A stretch of DNA of 64,000 bases, taken from NCBI GenBank assembly GCA_009830035.1, contig SZZY01000008.1, positions 1 to 64,000 on the forward strand, read 5' to 3'. Positions 33,202-44,552 of this stretch are shown here, one piece after another. A program made the position numbers and the translations under genes. Within the stretch, counting starts at the first letter, position 1. The number at the start of each line of letters is the position of its first letter. Source of the stretch: Pantoea sp. Eser. Lineage in GTDB: Bacteria > Pseudomonadota > Gammaproteobacteria > Enterobacterales > Enterobacteriaceae. Under the pieces are notes generated by a model, which was given only the letters and a program-made list of their open reading frames with translations, was not told where the DNA came from and did not search any database.

Positions 33202-34083
33202 TTACTGATAGAGGCCGGTCGAAAGATAACGATCGCCGCGATCGCAGGCGATCGCCACCACCACGCTGCCAGGATGGGCCGCGGCGATCCGCAGAGCACC
33301 CGCCACCGCGCCGCCGGAGCTGACGCCGCAGAAAATCCCTTCACGTCGCGCCAGCGCGCGCATGGTCTCTTCCGCTTCCTGTTGCGACATATCAATCACG
33401 TCATCGACCAGATTGGGCCGGTAAATGCCCGGCAGATAGGCCAGCGGCCAGCGGCGGATACCCGGAATACTGCTGCCCTCGCTGGGCTGCAAACCGATCA
33501 CCTGCACCCCGGTATTGTGCTCTTTCAGGTAGCGCCCCACGCCGGTAATGGTGCCGGTGGTGCCCATGCTGGAGACAAAATGGGTCGTCCGCTGGTTTGA
33601 CTGCTGCCATAATTCGGGGCCGGTGGTCTGATAATGACCCAGCGGATTATCCGGATTATTGAACTGGTCGAGCACCCGGCCTTCACCGCGCGCCGCCATC
33701 GCCTGCGCCAGGTCGCGAGCGCCCTCCATCCCCTGCTCGCGCGACACCAGCACCAGTTCCGCGCCGTATGCGCGCATCGTATCCTGCCGCTCCTGACTCA
33801 TGTTATCCGGCATCAGCAGGCGCATCCGGTAGCCTTTCAGCGCGGCGATCATCGCCAGCGCAATGCCGGTGTTGCCACTGGTGGCTTCAATCAGCTGATC
33901 GCCGGGAGTGATTTCACCGCGCAGCTCTGCCTGATGGATCATCGACCAGGCCGCGCGATCCTTGACCGATCCCGCCGGATTATTGCCTTCCAGCTTGAGC
34001 CACACCTCACTGCCGTTAGCGGGCGTCAGGCGCTGCAGCTTAATCAGCGGGGTATTGCCGATGGTATCTTCGAGAGTCGTCAC
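33202..34083 (-). CDS. cysM: Cysteine synthase B
   Basis: 293 residues from GTG 34083 (VTTLEDTIGNTPLIKLQRL), preceded by AGGAA; a longer frame to 34107 lacks support. The PLP Lys is in GNNPAGSVKDRAAWSM; other sites are [32 protein letters not shown] and GVSSGGAVAG. CysM can use thiosulfate as well as sulfide, which fits the neighbouring sulfate/thiosulfate importer. The C-end (DRYLSTGLYQ) is about ten residues shorter than E. coli, which is unlikely to matter. Intact. Confidence 0.95.
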   Translation of the reverse strand: MTTLEDTIGNTPLIKLQRLTPANGSEVWLKLEGNNPAGSVKDRAAWSMIHQAELRGEITPGDQLIEATSGNTGIALAMIAALKGYRMRLLMPDNMSQERQDTMRAYGAELVLVSREQGMEGARDLAQAMAARGEGRVLDQFNNPDNPLGHYQTTGPELWQQSNQRTTHFVSSMGTTGTITGVGRYLKEHNTGVQVIGLQPSEGSSIPGIRRWPLAYLPGIYRPNLVDDVIDMSQQEAEETMRALARREGIFCGVSSGGAVAGALRIAAAHPGSVVVAIACDRGDRYLSTGLYQ

Positions 34084-34120
34084 GGTGTCGTTCCTGGCGT
34101 AAGGCAAAAGAAAAATGGCA

Positions 34121-34148
34121 AAAAAAAGGCGGGAGTCACACTCCCGCC
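34121..34148 (-). terminator. cysA terminator
   Basis: GGCGGGAGT-CAC-ACTCCCGCC at 34128-34148; the minus strand then runs into seven T. It separates cysPTWA from cysM, so cysM may depend on read-through or its own promoter. Confidence 0.9.
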
Positions 34149-34167
34149 CGGTGTTGATGAGAAAATA

Positions 34168-35256
34168 TCAGGCGCTCTGCGCAAAGGCAACTGCGCGCAA
34201 CGGCGTGTCACCCTGATAGAGGCGCGCCTGCTGCAGGCCAACAAACAGGCTTTCGCCACGAATTGGCGCAGTCTGCTCGCCTTCGAACACCAGTGAGAAC
34301 GGTTCGCTCTGCCAGCCGGCGGGTTGCACCACCAGCTGCCAGAAATGGCCGCGCGGGCTGACCTCCAGCACCTGAACCGGCAGCGGCGTTTCCAGACTGC
34401 TTCGGCGCGAAACGTCAATCTCCCACGGCCGCAGGAACAGTTCTACCGCGCCCTGATGCGCCAAGGTGTAGCCCAGCGGCCAGTGATGCGCGCCGACGTG
34501 GAACTGTGAGCCCTGGATTTCGCCATCAAAGCGGTTAACTTCACCGAGGAACTCCAGCACGAAGCGGGTCGCCGGATCGCGCCAGACGTCATCGGGTGTA
34601 CCGACCTGTTCGATATTACCCTGGCTCATCACCACAACGCGATCGGCCACTTCCATCGCCTCTTCCTGGTCATGGGTGACGAACACGCTGGTAAACTTCA
34701 GCTCTTCATGCAGCTGACGCAGCCAGCGGCGCAGCTCTTTACGCACCCGCGCATCCAGCGCGCCGAACGGCTCATCCAGAAGCAGGATTTGCGGTTCAAC
34801 CGCTAACGCACGCGCCAGCGCCACCCGCTGTTTCTGTCCGCCTGACAGCTGCGCCGGAAAACGATTCGCCAAGTGCGCCAGCTGCACCATCTCCAGCAAG
34901 CGGGTCACGCGCTGTTTAATTTCCGCTGTGGAGGGACGCTCACGACGCGGCAGCACCGTCAGGCCAAAGGCGATATTGTCGAACACCGTCATATGTCGGA
35001 ACAGCGCATAGTGCTGAAACACAAATCCCACCTGACGGTCACGGGCGTGCAGGCGGCTGACGTCGTGGTTGTGAAAACGGATCTGACCGCTGTTCTGATG
35101 CTCCAGCCCGGCAATAATGCGCAGCAGCGTGGTTTTACCCGAGCCAGACGGGCCCAGCAGCGCCACCATTTCGCCCGAGGCAATATCAAGAGAGATATCG
35201 TTCAGCACCGACGTGCGACCAAAGGATTTGTTGATATTGTTAATCTCAATGCTCAT
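34168..35256 (-). CDS. cysA: Sulfate/thiosulfate ABC transporter ATPase CysA
   Basis: 362 residues. Walker [17 protein letters not shown]-loop [15 protein letters not shown], signature [16 protein letters not shown], Walker [20 protein letters not shown], and H-loop [15 protein letters not shown]; a C-terminal TOBE-like regulatory domain follows from about 240. It powers import with CysT and CysW. Overlaps the cysW stop by 11 bases. Intact. Confidence 0.97.
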   Translation of the reverse strand: MSIEINNINKSFGRTSVLNDISLDIASGEMVALLGPSGSGKTTLLRIIAGLEHQNSGQIRFHNHDVSRLHARDRQVGFVFQHYALFRHMTVFDNIAFGLTVLPRRERPSTAEIKQRVTRLLEMVQLAHLANRFPAQLSGGQKQRVALARALAVEPQILLLDEPFGALDARVRKELRRWLRQLHEELKFTSVFVTHDQEEAMEVADRVVVMSQGNIEQVGTPDDVWRDPATRFVLEFLGEVNRFDGEIQGSQFHVGAHHWPLGYTLAHQGAVELFLRPWEIDVSRRSSLETPLPVQVLEVSPRGHFWQLVVQPAGWQSEPFSLVFEGEQTAPIRGESLFVGLQQARLYQGDTPLRAVAFAQSA

Positions 35257-36121
35257 GATTTCCCTCCTGTTGCAAGCGGTTGTGCTGATGCGCTAAACGC
35301 CACTGCACAATGCTCTTCAAAAACAGAGTAACAATTGCCATCAGCGTCAACAGCGCGGCGGCGGTAAACGCGCCAACGGTGTTGTAGTCCTGATGCAGTA
35401 ATTCAACCTGAAGCGGTAAGGTATAGGTCTCACCGCGAATCGATCCCGATACCACCGAGACCGCACCAAATTCACCAATCGCGCGGGCGTTGGTCAGCAC
35501 CACGCCGTACAGCAGCGCCCAGCGGATATTCGGCAGCGTGACACGACGGAACATCTGCCAGCCAGAAGCGCCCAGCAGCACCGCCGCTTCATCTTCGTGG
35601 CTGCCCTGGCTCAGCATCACCGGCACCAGCTCGCGCACCACAAAGGGACAGGTCACAAACACCGTCGCCAACACCATGCCGGGCCAGGCAAACATAATCT
35701 GGATGTTATGGGCATCCAGCCAGCCGCCAGCCGGACCGTTGACGCCCCAGAACAGCAGATACATCAGGCCGGCTACCACCGGCGAGACGGCAAACGGAAT
35801 ATCAAACAGCGTCAGCAGCAGCTGTCGTCCCGGGAAGGTAAAACGCGTAACCAGCCAGGCCAGCAGCGTACCGAACACCAGATTGACCGGCACCGTGATC
35901 AGCGCCACCAGCACCGTCAGCCAGATCGCATTCAGCATGTCGCCATCTGCCAGATTGCCGAGCGCTACGCCCAATCCCTGGTTCAGTGCTTCCCAGAAGA
36001 TCGAGGCCATCGGCACCACCAGCAGCAGTACCGAGAACAGCGTTCCGATACCAATCAGCAGCCATTTGCCCCAGTTTACCGGCTGGCGGGCAGCATGATT
36101 AAGTTGCGAAACCTCTGCCAT
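35246..36121 (-). CDS. cysW: Sulfate/thiosulfate ABC transporter permease CysW
   Basis: 291 residues, six TM segments, and the EAA coupling loop [22 protein letters not shown]. The N-end [19 protein letters not shown] is cytoplasmic. The start codon touches the cysT stop. Intact. Confidence 0.96.
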   Translation of the reverse strand: MAEVSQLNHAARQPVNWGKWLLIGIGTLFSVLLLVVPMASIFWEALNQGLGVALGNLADGDMLNAIWLTVLVALITVPVNLVFGTLLAWLVTRFTFPGRQLLLTLFDIPFAVSPVVAGLMYLLFWGVNGPAGGWLDAHNIQIMFAWPGMVLATVFVTCPFVVRELVPVMLSQGSHEDEAAVLLGASGWQMFRRVTLPNIRWALLYGVVLTNARAIGEFGAVSVVSGSIRGETYTLPLQVELLHQDYNTVGAFTAAALLTLMAIVTLFLKSIVQWRLAHQHNRLQQEGNHEH

Positions 36122-36957
36122 TAGTGGCCTCCCAGACGACGGCCAAAGCGGCTCTGTAATGTGTTAATCGCGAACAACAGAATCAACGAGGCGGCCAGAA
36201 TCACCGAGGCAATAGCGCTGGCGGCCGGATAATCAAATTCCTGCAGGCGGACAAAAATCATTAGTGAGGTCACTTCGGTTTTCCACGCGATGTTGCCGGC
36301 AATGAAGATCACCGCGCCAAACTCTCCCAGGCTGCGGGTAAACGACAAGGCGGTGCCTGCCAGTAACGCGGGCGCGACTTCCGGCAGCACCACGCGGCGG
36401 AAACTCTGCCACGGCGTTGCACCCAGGGTTTCGGCGGCCTCTTCATACTCCGGGCCTAACTCTTCCAGCACCGGCTGCACGGTACGCACCACAAACGGGA
36501 TACTGGTGAACGCCATCGCGATGGCGATACCGATCCAGGTGTAGGAAATTTTGATATCAAAATGGGCGAACCACTGCCCATACCAGCCGTTGACCGAAAA
36601 CAGGCCAGCGAGGGTTAACCCCGCTACGGCCGTCGGCAGGGCGAACGGCAGATCCATCAGGCCATCCAGCAGCGTGCGGCCCGGGAAACGGTAACGGGTG
36701 AGGATCCACGCCATCAGCATGCCGAACACCGCGTTAAACAGCGAAGCTACGCCCGCAGAGAGCAGCGTCACCTTGTAGGCAGCAATCAGCTGAGGATTGG
36801 TGACCACATCCCAGTACTGTTGCAGCGTCATCTGCGACAGCTGCATGATCACTGCACTGATTGGCAGCAACAGAATTAAACAAGTGAACAGCAGACTGGT
36901 GCCAAGGCTGATACCGAAGCCGGGCAACACGCGTTTCTGGCTGGCAGCAAACATCAT
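36121..36957 (-). CDS. cysT: Sulfate/thiosulfate ABC transporter permease CysT (CysU)
   Basis: 278 residues, six TM segments (first [16 protein letters not shown]). EAA loop: [22 protein letters not shown]. It overlaps the cysP stop by four bases (two tandem ATG at 36952-36957). Intact. Confidence 0.96.
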   Translation of the reverse strand: MMFAASQKRVLPGFGISLGTSLLFTCLILLLPISAVIMQLSQMTLQQYWDVVTNPQLIAAYKVTLLSAGVASLFNAVFGMLMAWILTRYRFPGRTLLDGLMDLPFALPTAVAGLTLAGLFSVNGWYGQWFAHFDIKISYTWIGIAIAMAFTSIPFVVRTVQPVLEELGPEYEEAAETLGATPWQSFRRVVLPEVAPALLAGTALSFTRSLGEFGAVIFIAGNIAWKTEVTSLMIFVRLQEFDYPAASAIASVILAASLILLFAINTLQSRFGRRLGGH

Positions 36958-37970
36958 CCACGCCCCGCCGCTAACAATTTGTCGAGCTCACCGCCGCTGA
37001 CGAAATGGGTCTGCATCACCTTGTCCCAGCCGCCAAAGGCCTCTTCCACCCGGAACAGCGATGTTTGCGGGAAACGATCTTTCTGCTCCGCCATCAGCTG
37101 TGGATTGTTCACCCGATAGTAATAACGGGTAATGATCGCCTGAGCTGCCGGGGTGTAGAGATAATTGAGGTAAGCGCTGGCCGCGTCGGTGGTGTTGTTG
37201 TGGGCGAGGTTTTTATCCACCCACACCACCGGGAACTCCGCCAGAATATCAGTTTTCGGCACCACCACTTCATACTGGTCTTTACCGTACTGATTGCGGA
37301 TGTTGTTAACTTCTGACTCAAAGCTGATCAGCACATCGCCGAGGCCTCGCTCGGCAAAGGTAGTGGTTGCGCCACGACCGCCGATATCGAACACTTCAAC
37401 ATTTTTCAGAAACTGAGTCATAAAGGCGCGGGTTTTGGCCTGATCGCCACCATCGGCTTTGTCCGAAGCGCCCCAAGCAGCCAGATAGGTATAACGGCCA
37501 TTACCGGAAGTTTTTGGATTGGGGAAAATCAGCTTCACGTCGTTGCGGGCCAGATCTGACCAGTCATGAATCTGCTTTGGGTTGCCCTTACGCACCAGAA
37601 ACGCCATGGTGGAGTAAAACGGCGAACTGTTGTTCGGCAGTCGGTTTTTCCAGTCGGCCGCAATCAGGTTGCCTTTATCATGCAGCACCTGCACGTCAGT
37701 GACCTGATTGTAGGTGACCACATCCGCGCGCAGCCCCTGCAGGATCGCCAGTGCCTGCTTCGACGAGCCGGCATGTGACATCTTAATGGTCAGGGGATCG
37801 GCTGAATGGCTGGCGTCCCACTGTTTAATGAACGGCGCATTCAGGGCAACAAACAGCTCACGCGACACATCATAGGAGCTATTCAGTAATTCAGTGGCAT
37901 GGGCTGCGCCTGCCACGCTCAGCGACAAGGCGATACCGCTCACGATTTTTTTCATCGCTTGTAATGTCAT
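36954..37970 (-). CDS. cysP: Periplasmic thiosulfate/sulfate-binding protein CysP
   Basis: 338 residues. Sec signal peptide [20 protein letters not shown], with mature start [15 protein letters not shown]. Ligand-binding sequences: [69 protein letters not shown]. First gene of cysPTWA; a 258-base upstream region (37971-38228) is AT-rich near 38020-38090, where CysB control would be expected, but no clear CysB site is defined by eye. Intact. Confidence 0.96.
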   Translation of the reverse strand: MTLQAMKKIVSGIALSLSVAGAAHATELLNSSYDVSRELFVALNAPFIKQWDASHSADPLTIKMSHAGSSKQALAILQGLRADVVTYNQVTDVQVLHDKGNLIAADWKNRLPNNSSPFYSTMAFLVRKGNPKQIHDWSDLARNDVKLIFPNPKTSGNGRYTYLAAWGASDKADGGDQAKTRAFMTQFLKNVEVFDIGGRGATTTFAERGLGDVLISFESEVNNIRNQYGKDQYEVVVPKTDILAEFPVVWVDKNLAHNNTTDAASAYLNYLYTPAAQAIITRYYYRVNNPQLMAEQKDRFPQTSLFRVEEAFGGWDKVMQTHFVSGGELDKLLAAGRG

Positions 37971-38228
37971 TTGGCACCCTGAAAAAGTTTGATGCGGATC
38001 TCACCCGCTGAGGCACCAGTTTATTTATAACTGTGTGAAAACCAGTAACGGTTTTATATATCGTTTGATGATTTCAAAGTCGAAAAAAGCATAAGGCGGC
38101 GGCGAAGTTTATGCAGTTTTCAGCAAAAGACGAGGCGGACGACAGGTCGTGTCCGCTGGGGGATTGAGGTGAGCATGCAGGGCAGCGACGGGCTTGCGGA
38201 CAGCCCGCAGCGCAAGCTGCTGAAGGGT

Positions 38229-38849
38229 TTAACGCTGCCAGACAATCTTGCTGATTTTCCAGTTCTTCAGCGTGTCGTCAGACGGCATTAAGCCTTCCGG
38301 GCCGTGCCAGTCGCCGTGGTAGACGTAGGTCAGATGCTGGCTGCAAGGCACGCGGCAGGCAACGTCGCGGGTATCGGTTCCGCTGGCCAGCGTGCAGTTA
38401 TCGAAAGCTTTGCTGAATTTATTGCTGAACAGATCGCCGACGTTGCTACCGTCAGCGCTGACAATATTGCTGTCCATAACTTCAATGCGTTCTGGCTGTG
38501 ACTGACCGTACACCACCACTTTGACCTCGCCATCCTTCAGCGCCTGCCAGAAAGAAACCACCTGGCTGTTCTGACTGCGCATCCCCTGACGCAGGCTATA
38601 GTCGCCGTTCAGTCCGTCATTGATGGCGCTTTCGCTCATGGCGGTCGAAGCGGTTAAGCCGCCCACGCCCTGCTCGGTCACGGTCAGCAAGGAACCAAAC
38701 CAGTTCCACGGCAGCGTTGATGACCAGTGATAACTCAGCGGATTCCACCAGCTTACCTGCTGGCTGCTGTCAGCGCCGGAACCGGCGTTGCTGGCGCCGC
38801 CACTCAACACAACGGCGGCCATCAGTAGCGTGGAACGAACAGCTTTCAT
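38229..38849 (-). CDS. yfeY: YfeY, RpoE-regulated lipoprotein family, lipobox cysteine lost
   Basis: 206 residues from ATG 38849 with AGGAG upstream. It matches YfeY along its length: PWNWFGS, VTEQGVGGLTAST, KFSKAFDNC, GPEGLMPSDDTLKNWKISKI. The N-terminal signal reads MAAVVLSGGASNAGS: the family lipobox L-S-G-C is L-S-G-G here, because residue 18 is GGC (38796-38798) instead of a Cys codon. It should then be secreted without a lipid anchor or be trapped. Otherwise intact; downstream of yfeZ. Confidence 0.85.
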   Translation of the reverse strand: MKAVRSTLLMAAVVLSGGASNAGSGADSSQQVSWWNPLSYHWSSTLPWNWFGSLLTVTEQGVGGLTASTAMSESAINDGLNGDYSLRQGMRSQNSQVVSFWQALKDGEVKVVVYGQSQPERIEVMDSNIVSADGSNVGDLFSNKFSKAFDNCTLASGTDTRDVACRVPCSQHLTYVYHGDWHGPEGLMPSDDTLKNWKISKIVWQR

Positions 38850-38914
38850 GAAAACTCCTGTTAATGCGATGCCGGTAAGGCGGAACTGATTGGAGTCGCA
38901 AAGCGGCAAAAAGT

Positions 38915-39361
38915 TTATTTAAGATGGTGTTCGGGCAGAAAGCAGTCGCGCAGGCGTCGGTTGCTTTGCAGCCAGATCAACGCCAGCAAGTCAAACAGTG
39001 TCAGTAACAGCGGCAGCGGCGAACTGAGCACATAGCCCTGAATGAACTGCACGCCCTGCCAGAGTAAATTCACCAGCAGTGAAAGCGCCAGCACGTTGCG
39101 CCAGTGTTGCCACAGCCGCAGCCAGCGCGTCCGGTAACCGGTCAGCAGCAGCCCCGCCAGCGCCGGTAACCCGAGCGCAAGGCCGATCCAGAATGCCTGC
39201 TGGTCGGGATAGAACAGCGCGAGCAGATCGTTACCCTGCTGACGTGAGGCCCCGGCCATCACCAGCAGCAGCCAAGTACGCGCCTGCAGCAGCTGCTGCC
39301 CTTTGCCGTCATATTCATCCGGCAGATAGTCGGGTGACGGATTAATATTCACGATCTTCAA
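38915..39361 (-). CDS. yfeZ: YfeZ, DUF2919 inner-membrane protein
   Basis: 148 residues. Begins [21 protein letters not shown], typical of DUF2919. Hydrophobic segments are near 30-45, 55-75, 85-105 and 112-130. It overlaps ypeA by 20 bases and precedes yfeY, giving the same ypeA-yfeZ-yfeY order as E. coli. Function unknown. Intact. Confidence 0.88.
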   Translation of the reverse strand: MKIVNINPSPDYLPDEYDGKGQQLLQARTWLLLVMAGASRQQGNDLLALFYPDQQAFWIGLALGLPALAGLLLTGYRTRWLRLWQHWRNVLALSLLVNLLWQGVQFIQGYVLSSPLPLLLTLFDLLALIWLQSNRRLRDCFLPEHHLK

Positions 39362-39767
39362 TCAGACACTTGCCATACAGCAGCGCATCGACCGGCTCGT
39401 AATCAAGCTTCTCGTAAAACGCCACCACCTGATCGTTCTCTTCCCGGATCATCAGATGCAGCTTCGGACAGCCGCAGGCGATCAGCTTCTTCTCCAGCCG
39501 GTTCACCAGGGCATTGGCAAAGCCGCGGCCCTGATAATCAGGATGGACTGCCAGGTAGTAAGCGGCACCGCGATGGCCATCGTAGCCTCCCATCAGCGTA
39601 CCTACGACCACGCCGCCCACTTCAGCGACCAAGAAAAGATCGGGGTCGTGATGCATCTTACGTTCGATATCCAGCTCCGGATCCTTCCATGGCCGTAACA
39701 AATCGCAACGTTCCCATAAGGTGATCACTTCTTCAAAATCTTCCTGGCGGAAGGCGCGGATTTCCAT
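39342..39767 (-). CDS. ypeA: YpeA, GNAT acetyltransferase
   Basis: 141 residues from ATG 39767 ([30 protein letters not shown]), the family start. The acetyl-CoA loop is [44 protein letters not shown] follows. Substrate unknown. First gene of ypeA-yfeZ-yfeY. Intact. Confidence 0.92.
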   Translation of the reverse strand: MEIRAFRQEDFEEVITLWERCDLLRPWKDPELDIERKMHHDPDLFLVAEVGGVVVGTLMGGYDGHRGAAYYLAVHPDYQGRGFANALVNRLEKKLIACGCPKLHLMIREENDQVVAFYEKLDYEPVDALLYGKCLIEDREY

Positions 39768-39974
39768 CTTCTTTACCTGCAACTAACCACAATTTGCTGA
39801 TTATCACGCATTCTTCGACACACGCAACCCTCGCCACGCCGGCGACAAACAAAAAACGCAAATTTTCTGTTCGCGGACTGAAATACAAAGTAATGCCCTG
39901 AAATGTTTCAGAGATCGCAGCCGGCATAACGTTACGCTATAATATCGGCAACATTTTTCTGAACGGACCCGCAC

Positions 39975-40826
39975 ATGCATTTGCTTAAACGTTTGGTTCA
40001 CCGTCGCCAGCTACTGCTTTCCGGGCTGGCGCTGGCCGCTTTATCGCCGCGTGCCGTTCAGGCCAAAGAGCAGTCTGCCGGGTTGCAAAACAGCAGCCGT
40101 CATCCGCGCCCTGCCCCGCCAACCAAAAATGGTAAGCACATCGTTATGCTTGATCCCGGCCACGGCGGAATTGACTCCGGCGCAGTGGGCGAAAAGGGAT
40201 CGGAAGAGAAGCACATCGTGCTGGAGATCGCTGGCAATGTGCAGCGCCAGTTACAGAGTCATCCGCGCATTGAGGTCCGGCTGACGCGCGACAGCGACCA
40301 TTTTATTCCGCTGTATAAGCGGGTCGAAATTGCGCATCAGCACGGCGCGCATCTGTTTATGTCGATCCATGCCGACGGTTTCACCAGCCCGGACGCCAAT
40401 GGCGCCTCGGTTTTTGCCCTTTCCAATCGCGGCACCAGCAGTTCAATGGCGCGCTATCTGTCGCAGCGGGAAAACGATGCCGACAAACTGGGTGGCGCCG
40501 AGGTATAACAGCAGGATCACTATCTGCAGCAGATTCTGTTCGATCTGGTGCAGACTGATACCATTAAAAACAGCCTGACGCTCGGCAAGCACGTGCTGGA
40601 TCAGATCCGGCCGGTTCACCATCTGCACAGCCAGCACACCGAACAGGCGGCGTTTGCGGTACTAAGTCACCCTCAATTCCCTCGGTGCTGGTCGAAACCT
40701 CCTTTGATTACCAATCCGCGTGAAGAACAATTGCTCGGCACCAGCGCGTTTCGCCAGAAAATTGCCGCCGCCATTGCCAGCGGCATCGTCAATTACTTCG
40801 ATGAATTCGATCGCCACAATGCCTGA
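39975..40826 (+). pseudogene. amiA: N-acetylmuramoyl-L-alanine amidase AmiA, nonsense plus compensating indels
   Basis: A periplasmic amidase that splits septal peptidoglycan. A twin-arginine-type signal (HRRQLLLSGLALAALS) is followed by an Amidase_3 domain with zinc ligands in LDPGHGGIDSGAVG and SIHADGF. TAA at 40506-40508 interrupts GGAEV-stop-QQDHYLQQILFDL, removing the catalytic C-terminal half. Farther on, one base is lost near 40663 and one gained near 40709; between them the true frame reads KSPSIPSVLVETSF. These two cancel, so the final QKIAAAIASGIVNYF is in frame. Confidence 0.92.
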
Positions 40827-40908
40827 TTGCGGCCAGTTGCCCGGCACGCTGTGACGGCCGCAACCATGCACGCCGCCAGATTTTGCGTATAATCGCGGCA
40901 GACTTTGA

Positions 40909-41841
<933 letters not shown>

Positions 41842-42061
41842 TCAGGCTACTCCGCAGCGCGGCCCGCGCTGCGGTTAAATCACGGTTGCAGCGCTGAATA
41901 CACTCTTTTACTGTGGTACTGTGGCTAAAAATAAAGCCATTCTCTTGCCGGTTATCCTGCACGAATAAAATCAAAATAGCGTTCACTTCCGTTTGATGCT
42001 CATCCGATTGCGTTTCTTGTTTGATTGATATAATAAAAACCCCGCGACAAGGATAACAGCA

Positions 42062-42905
42062 ATGGCCCTTTTTATTGATCCCGACGAAACACTTCAATCG
42101 CTTAGCTTTACTGACGTTGCTGAACGACTCAATTTTGCATTAAAAAGTAGTTTTAAACCCAACCTTACTCCGTGGCTGGGTAAAAATATCCTCTTGGACG
42201 ATATCGTTGCTAAAAAAGATAGCAGTAACGACCATTATGAAGATCAATGTTCAGCAAAATATTACTATGACATTTTCAATACGATTAAATCGACGCTGGG
42301 CGAAGCGAGCCGAATTGTTGAAGTCGGTGTATTTATGGGCGGCAGTACCTCAATATTAGCCGGATGCTCGCATTATCTGGGCATCGAACTCGATTTAATC
42401 GATATCAACCGTGATTTTTTACAGTTTGCCCACGAGCGCGCCAGAAGAAGAAGTTACCCTGAAACCGTAGAAAGCCGGGTCAGGATGTATCACGGCACGC
42501 TGCCGGAGTATGTCAGAGACGTGCTGATGGAAGAAGAGAATGTCAAAATCATTATTCATCATGACAGCGCCCACTCTTTTGAACAGGTAATTCGTGACCT
42601 CGGCAGCCTCTCTTAATTTAAAAGATAAACTGCACAGCGTTCTGATTCAGAATACCCATTTACGCGGCGCACCTAAATATTTTAATTTTGTCGACGCGGC
42701 CGTCTATGCTATTTTCGGCCGGGATGTCACCTACGCGCCTATCGGCAGCGTTTATAATGACAGCCGGGTTTGCGAGCCTAATTAATGGGAAGGCAATTAT
42801 TATATGCCGGGCGAGCCTGAAGGAATGTATATTCCGCTGAGCCATAATAAATTCCACTATGCGAATCCAAAAATAGCGTTATCACAGTTTTTCGAGACGC
42901 TATAA
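42062..42905 (+). pseudogene. CmcI-like class I SAM methyltransferase, frameshift plus nonsense
   Basis: The first 185 codons are open: RIVEVGVFMGGSTSILAGC is the SAM-binding motif I, then YLGIELDLIDIN and IIHHDSAHSFEQVIRDL. Near 42600-42612 the frame shifts (stop TAA at 42614) and continues as SLNLKDKLHSVLIQNTHLRG to TAA at 42783-42785 (VCEPN-stop-WEGNYYMPGEPEG), then in the same frame to a final TAA at 42903. The pattern resembles cephalosporin-hydroxylase/CmcI-type proteins. Codons are visibly more AT-rich (TTA, AAT, ATA) than in neighbours, suggesting acquisition by transfer before decay. Confidence 0.7.
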
Positions 42906-43543
42906 GGCTTCCACGCATTCGCTGCGTTCCCCGGATTCGATACGCTCCCCCGGCAGTGATTCTTCATCCTGATGATATAACACGCCACTCAAACGGTTAT
43001 CGGCTATTCCCCCTGTTGTGAAGATGCCGATTTTCCCGCCGCCTCTCAGCGCGACGGGCTTTCAGCACCCCGCTTTTCCAGTGCCCACTCACAACCATAA
43101 AACCCGGCCCTGATTAATATCCGCTTAGCGGCGCGTGCGCCCTGCCGCTCCCGCTGCTGCCGCCCTTCACCGACGCTTCCTTTATTGCCTCCTTAACTCG
43201 CCCGGTGCACGCGCGTGTCATCACTGCATCAACGGTGGTGCGCTGTCTGCCAACGCTGCCGGTGTTTCTGATACGGCACAGATTGCTACAGTGTTGCCTG
43301 CGTCATTTGTCCTGCCTGCTATGCTTAGAGGTGGAACGTGGCGCACCCTACGGTTAAAACCTCATGACGGCTCCTTCGCACCGCCTCGCAGCGCAACAAT
43401 CAGAGAAACCGCATTTTCATCGGAAAGTGTCTGTTGCAATGCTATGGGTTCGCGTTCCCGGTAGCAAAGCACGCCACAGACTGGCTACGAGGCCTGAGGT
43501 GCTCCATTTTCGCTTTCATGTTTTCTTTTCAAGGAGTTTAGAA
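42906..43543. other. 638-base stretch without a recognisable gene
   Basis: Frames on both strands are short and lack family motifs; a plus-strand run at 43364-43543 is only an in-frame extension of talA without a start signal. The end (43531 onward, AAGGAG) is the talA ribosome site. In E. coli maeB lies upstream of talA, so this may be eroded DNA from a lost neighbour, but no maeB sequence is visible. Confidence 0.5.
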
Positions 43544-44494
43544 ATGAACCAGCTAGAAGCCCTAAAACAGTTCACCACCGTGGTGGCGGACAGTGGTGAT
43601 ATCGAATCGATTCGTAATTACCACCCGGAAGACGCCACCACCAACCCGTCACTGATCCTCAAAGCCTCCAGTCTTGATGCCTATAAACACCTGCTCGATG
43701 ATGCCATCGACTACGCCAAAAAGCAGGGCGGCAGCAAAGAGACGCAGATCATCAACGCCAGCGACAAAGTGGCGATTAACCTCGGTATGGAAATCCTGAA
43801 AAGCGTACCGGGCCGTGTCTCGACCGAAGTGGATGCGCGCCTCTCTTTCGATCGTGGCATGTGTGTAACTAAAGCAGAGAAACTGGTTCGCCTGTACGAA
43901 GAGCACGGTATCGACCGCTCACGTATTCTGATCAAGCTGGCCTCAACCTGGGAAGGCATCCGCGCGGCGGAAGAGCTGGAGAAAAACGGCATCAACTGTA
44001 ACCTGACGCTGCTGTTCTGCTTTGCCCAGGCGCGGGCCTGTGCTGAAGCGGGCGTGTTCCTGATCTCGCCTTTTGTTGGCCGTATTTATGACTGGTACAA
44101 CAGCCGCAAACCGATGGACCCCTATGTGGTCGACGAAGATCCGGGCGTGAAATCCGTTCGTCGCATCTACGACTACTACAAAAAGCATCGCTACAGCACC
44201 ATCATCATGGGCGCCAGCTTCCGTAAAGTGGAGCAGATTGTGGCACTGGCCGGCTGCGACCGCCTGACCATTTCGCCTAACCTGCTGGAAGAGCTGCAGA
44301 ACAGCGATTCGCCGCTGGAACGTAAACTGGAGCCGTCAACCGAAGGCTTCCATCAGCCGTCGCCGCTCTCTGAAGCCGAGTTCCGCTGGGAGCACAACCA
44401 GGATCCGATGGCGGTGGAAAAACTCTCTGACGGTATCCGTCAGTTCGCGGTTGACCAGCAGAAGCTGGAAGATGTGCTCGCCGCACGCCTGTAG
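43544..44494 (+). CDS. talA: Transaldolase A
   Basis: 316 residues from ATG 43544 (AAGGAG upstream). It moves a dihydroxyacetone unit between sugar phosphates. The Schiff-base Lys is in [19 protein letters not shown]; other sites are [12 protein letters not shown] and [12 protein letters not shown]. Paired with tktB 58 bases on. Intact. Confidence 0.95.
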   Translation: MNQLEALKQFTTVVADSGDIESIRNYHPEDATTNPSLILKASSLDAYKHLLDDAIDYAKKQGGSKETQIINASDKVAINLGMEILKSVPGRVSTEVDARLSFDRGMCVTKAEKLVRLYEEHGIDRSRILIKLASTWEGIRAAEELEKNGINCNLTLLFCFAQARACAEAGVFLISPFVGRIYDWYNSRKPMDPYVVDEDPGVKSVRRIYDYYKKHRYSTIIMGASFRKVEQIVALAGCDRLTISPNLLEELQNSDSPLERKLEPSTEGFHQPSPLSEAEFRWEHNQDPMAVEKLSDGIRQFAVDQQKLEDVLAARL

Positions 44495-44509
44495 TGTTCA
44501 TTTTTAGTC

Positions 44510-44528
44510 GGGCGGGAATTTCCCGCCC
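44510..44528 (+). terminator. Palindrome between talA and tktB
   Basis: GGGCGGG and CCCGCCC pair around AATTT; no T run follows, so it more likely attenuates or protects the mRNA than stops transcription. Confidence 0.5.
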
Positions 44529-44552
44529 TGATTCTTAACAAGGGAGAACTTT

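Noticed and set aside
38192..38217. GCTTGCG/CGCAAGC stem after yfeY as terminator
   Set aside because: No T run on either side and a 12-base loop; not enough to call it a terminator.
42906..43543. Novel ORFs between the methyltransferase remnant and talA
   Set aside because: Frames are short, lack ribosome sites and motifs, and the longest simply extends talA upstream without a start signal.
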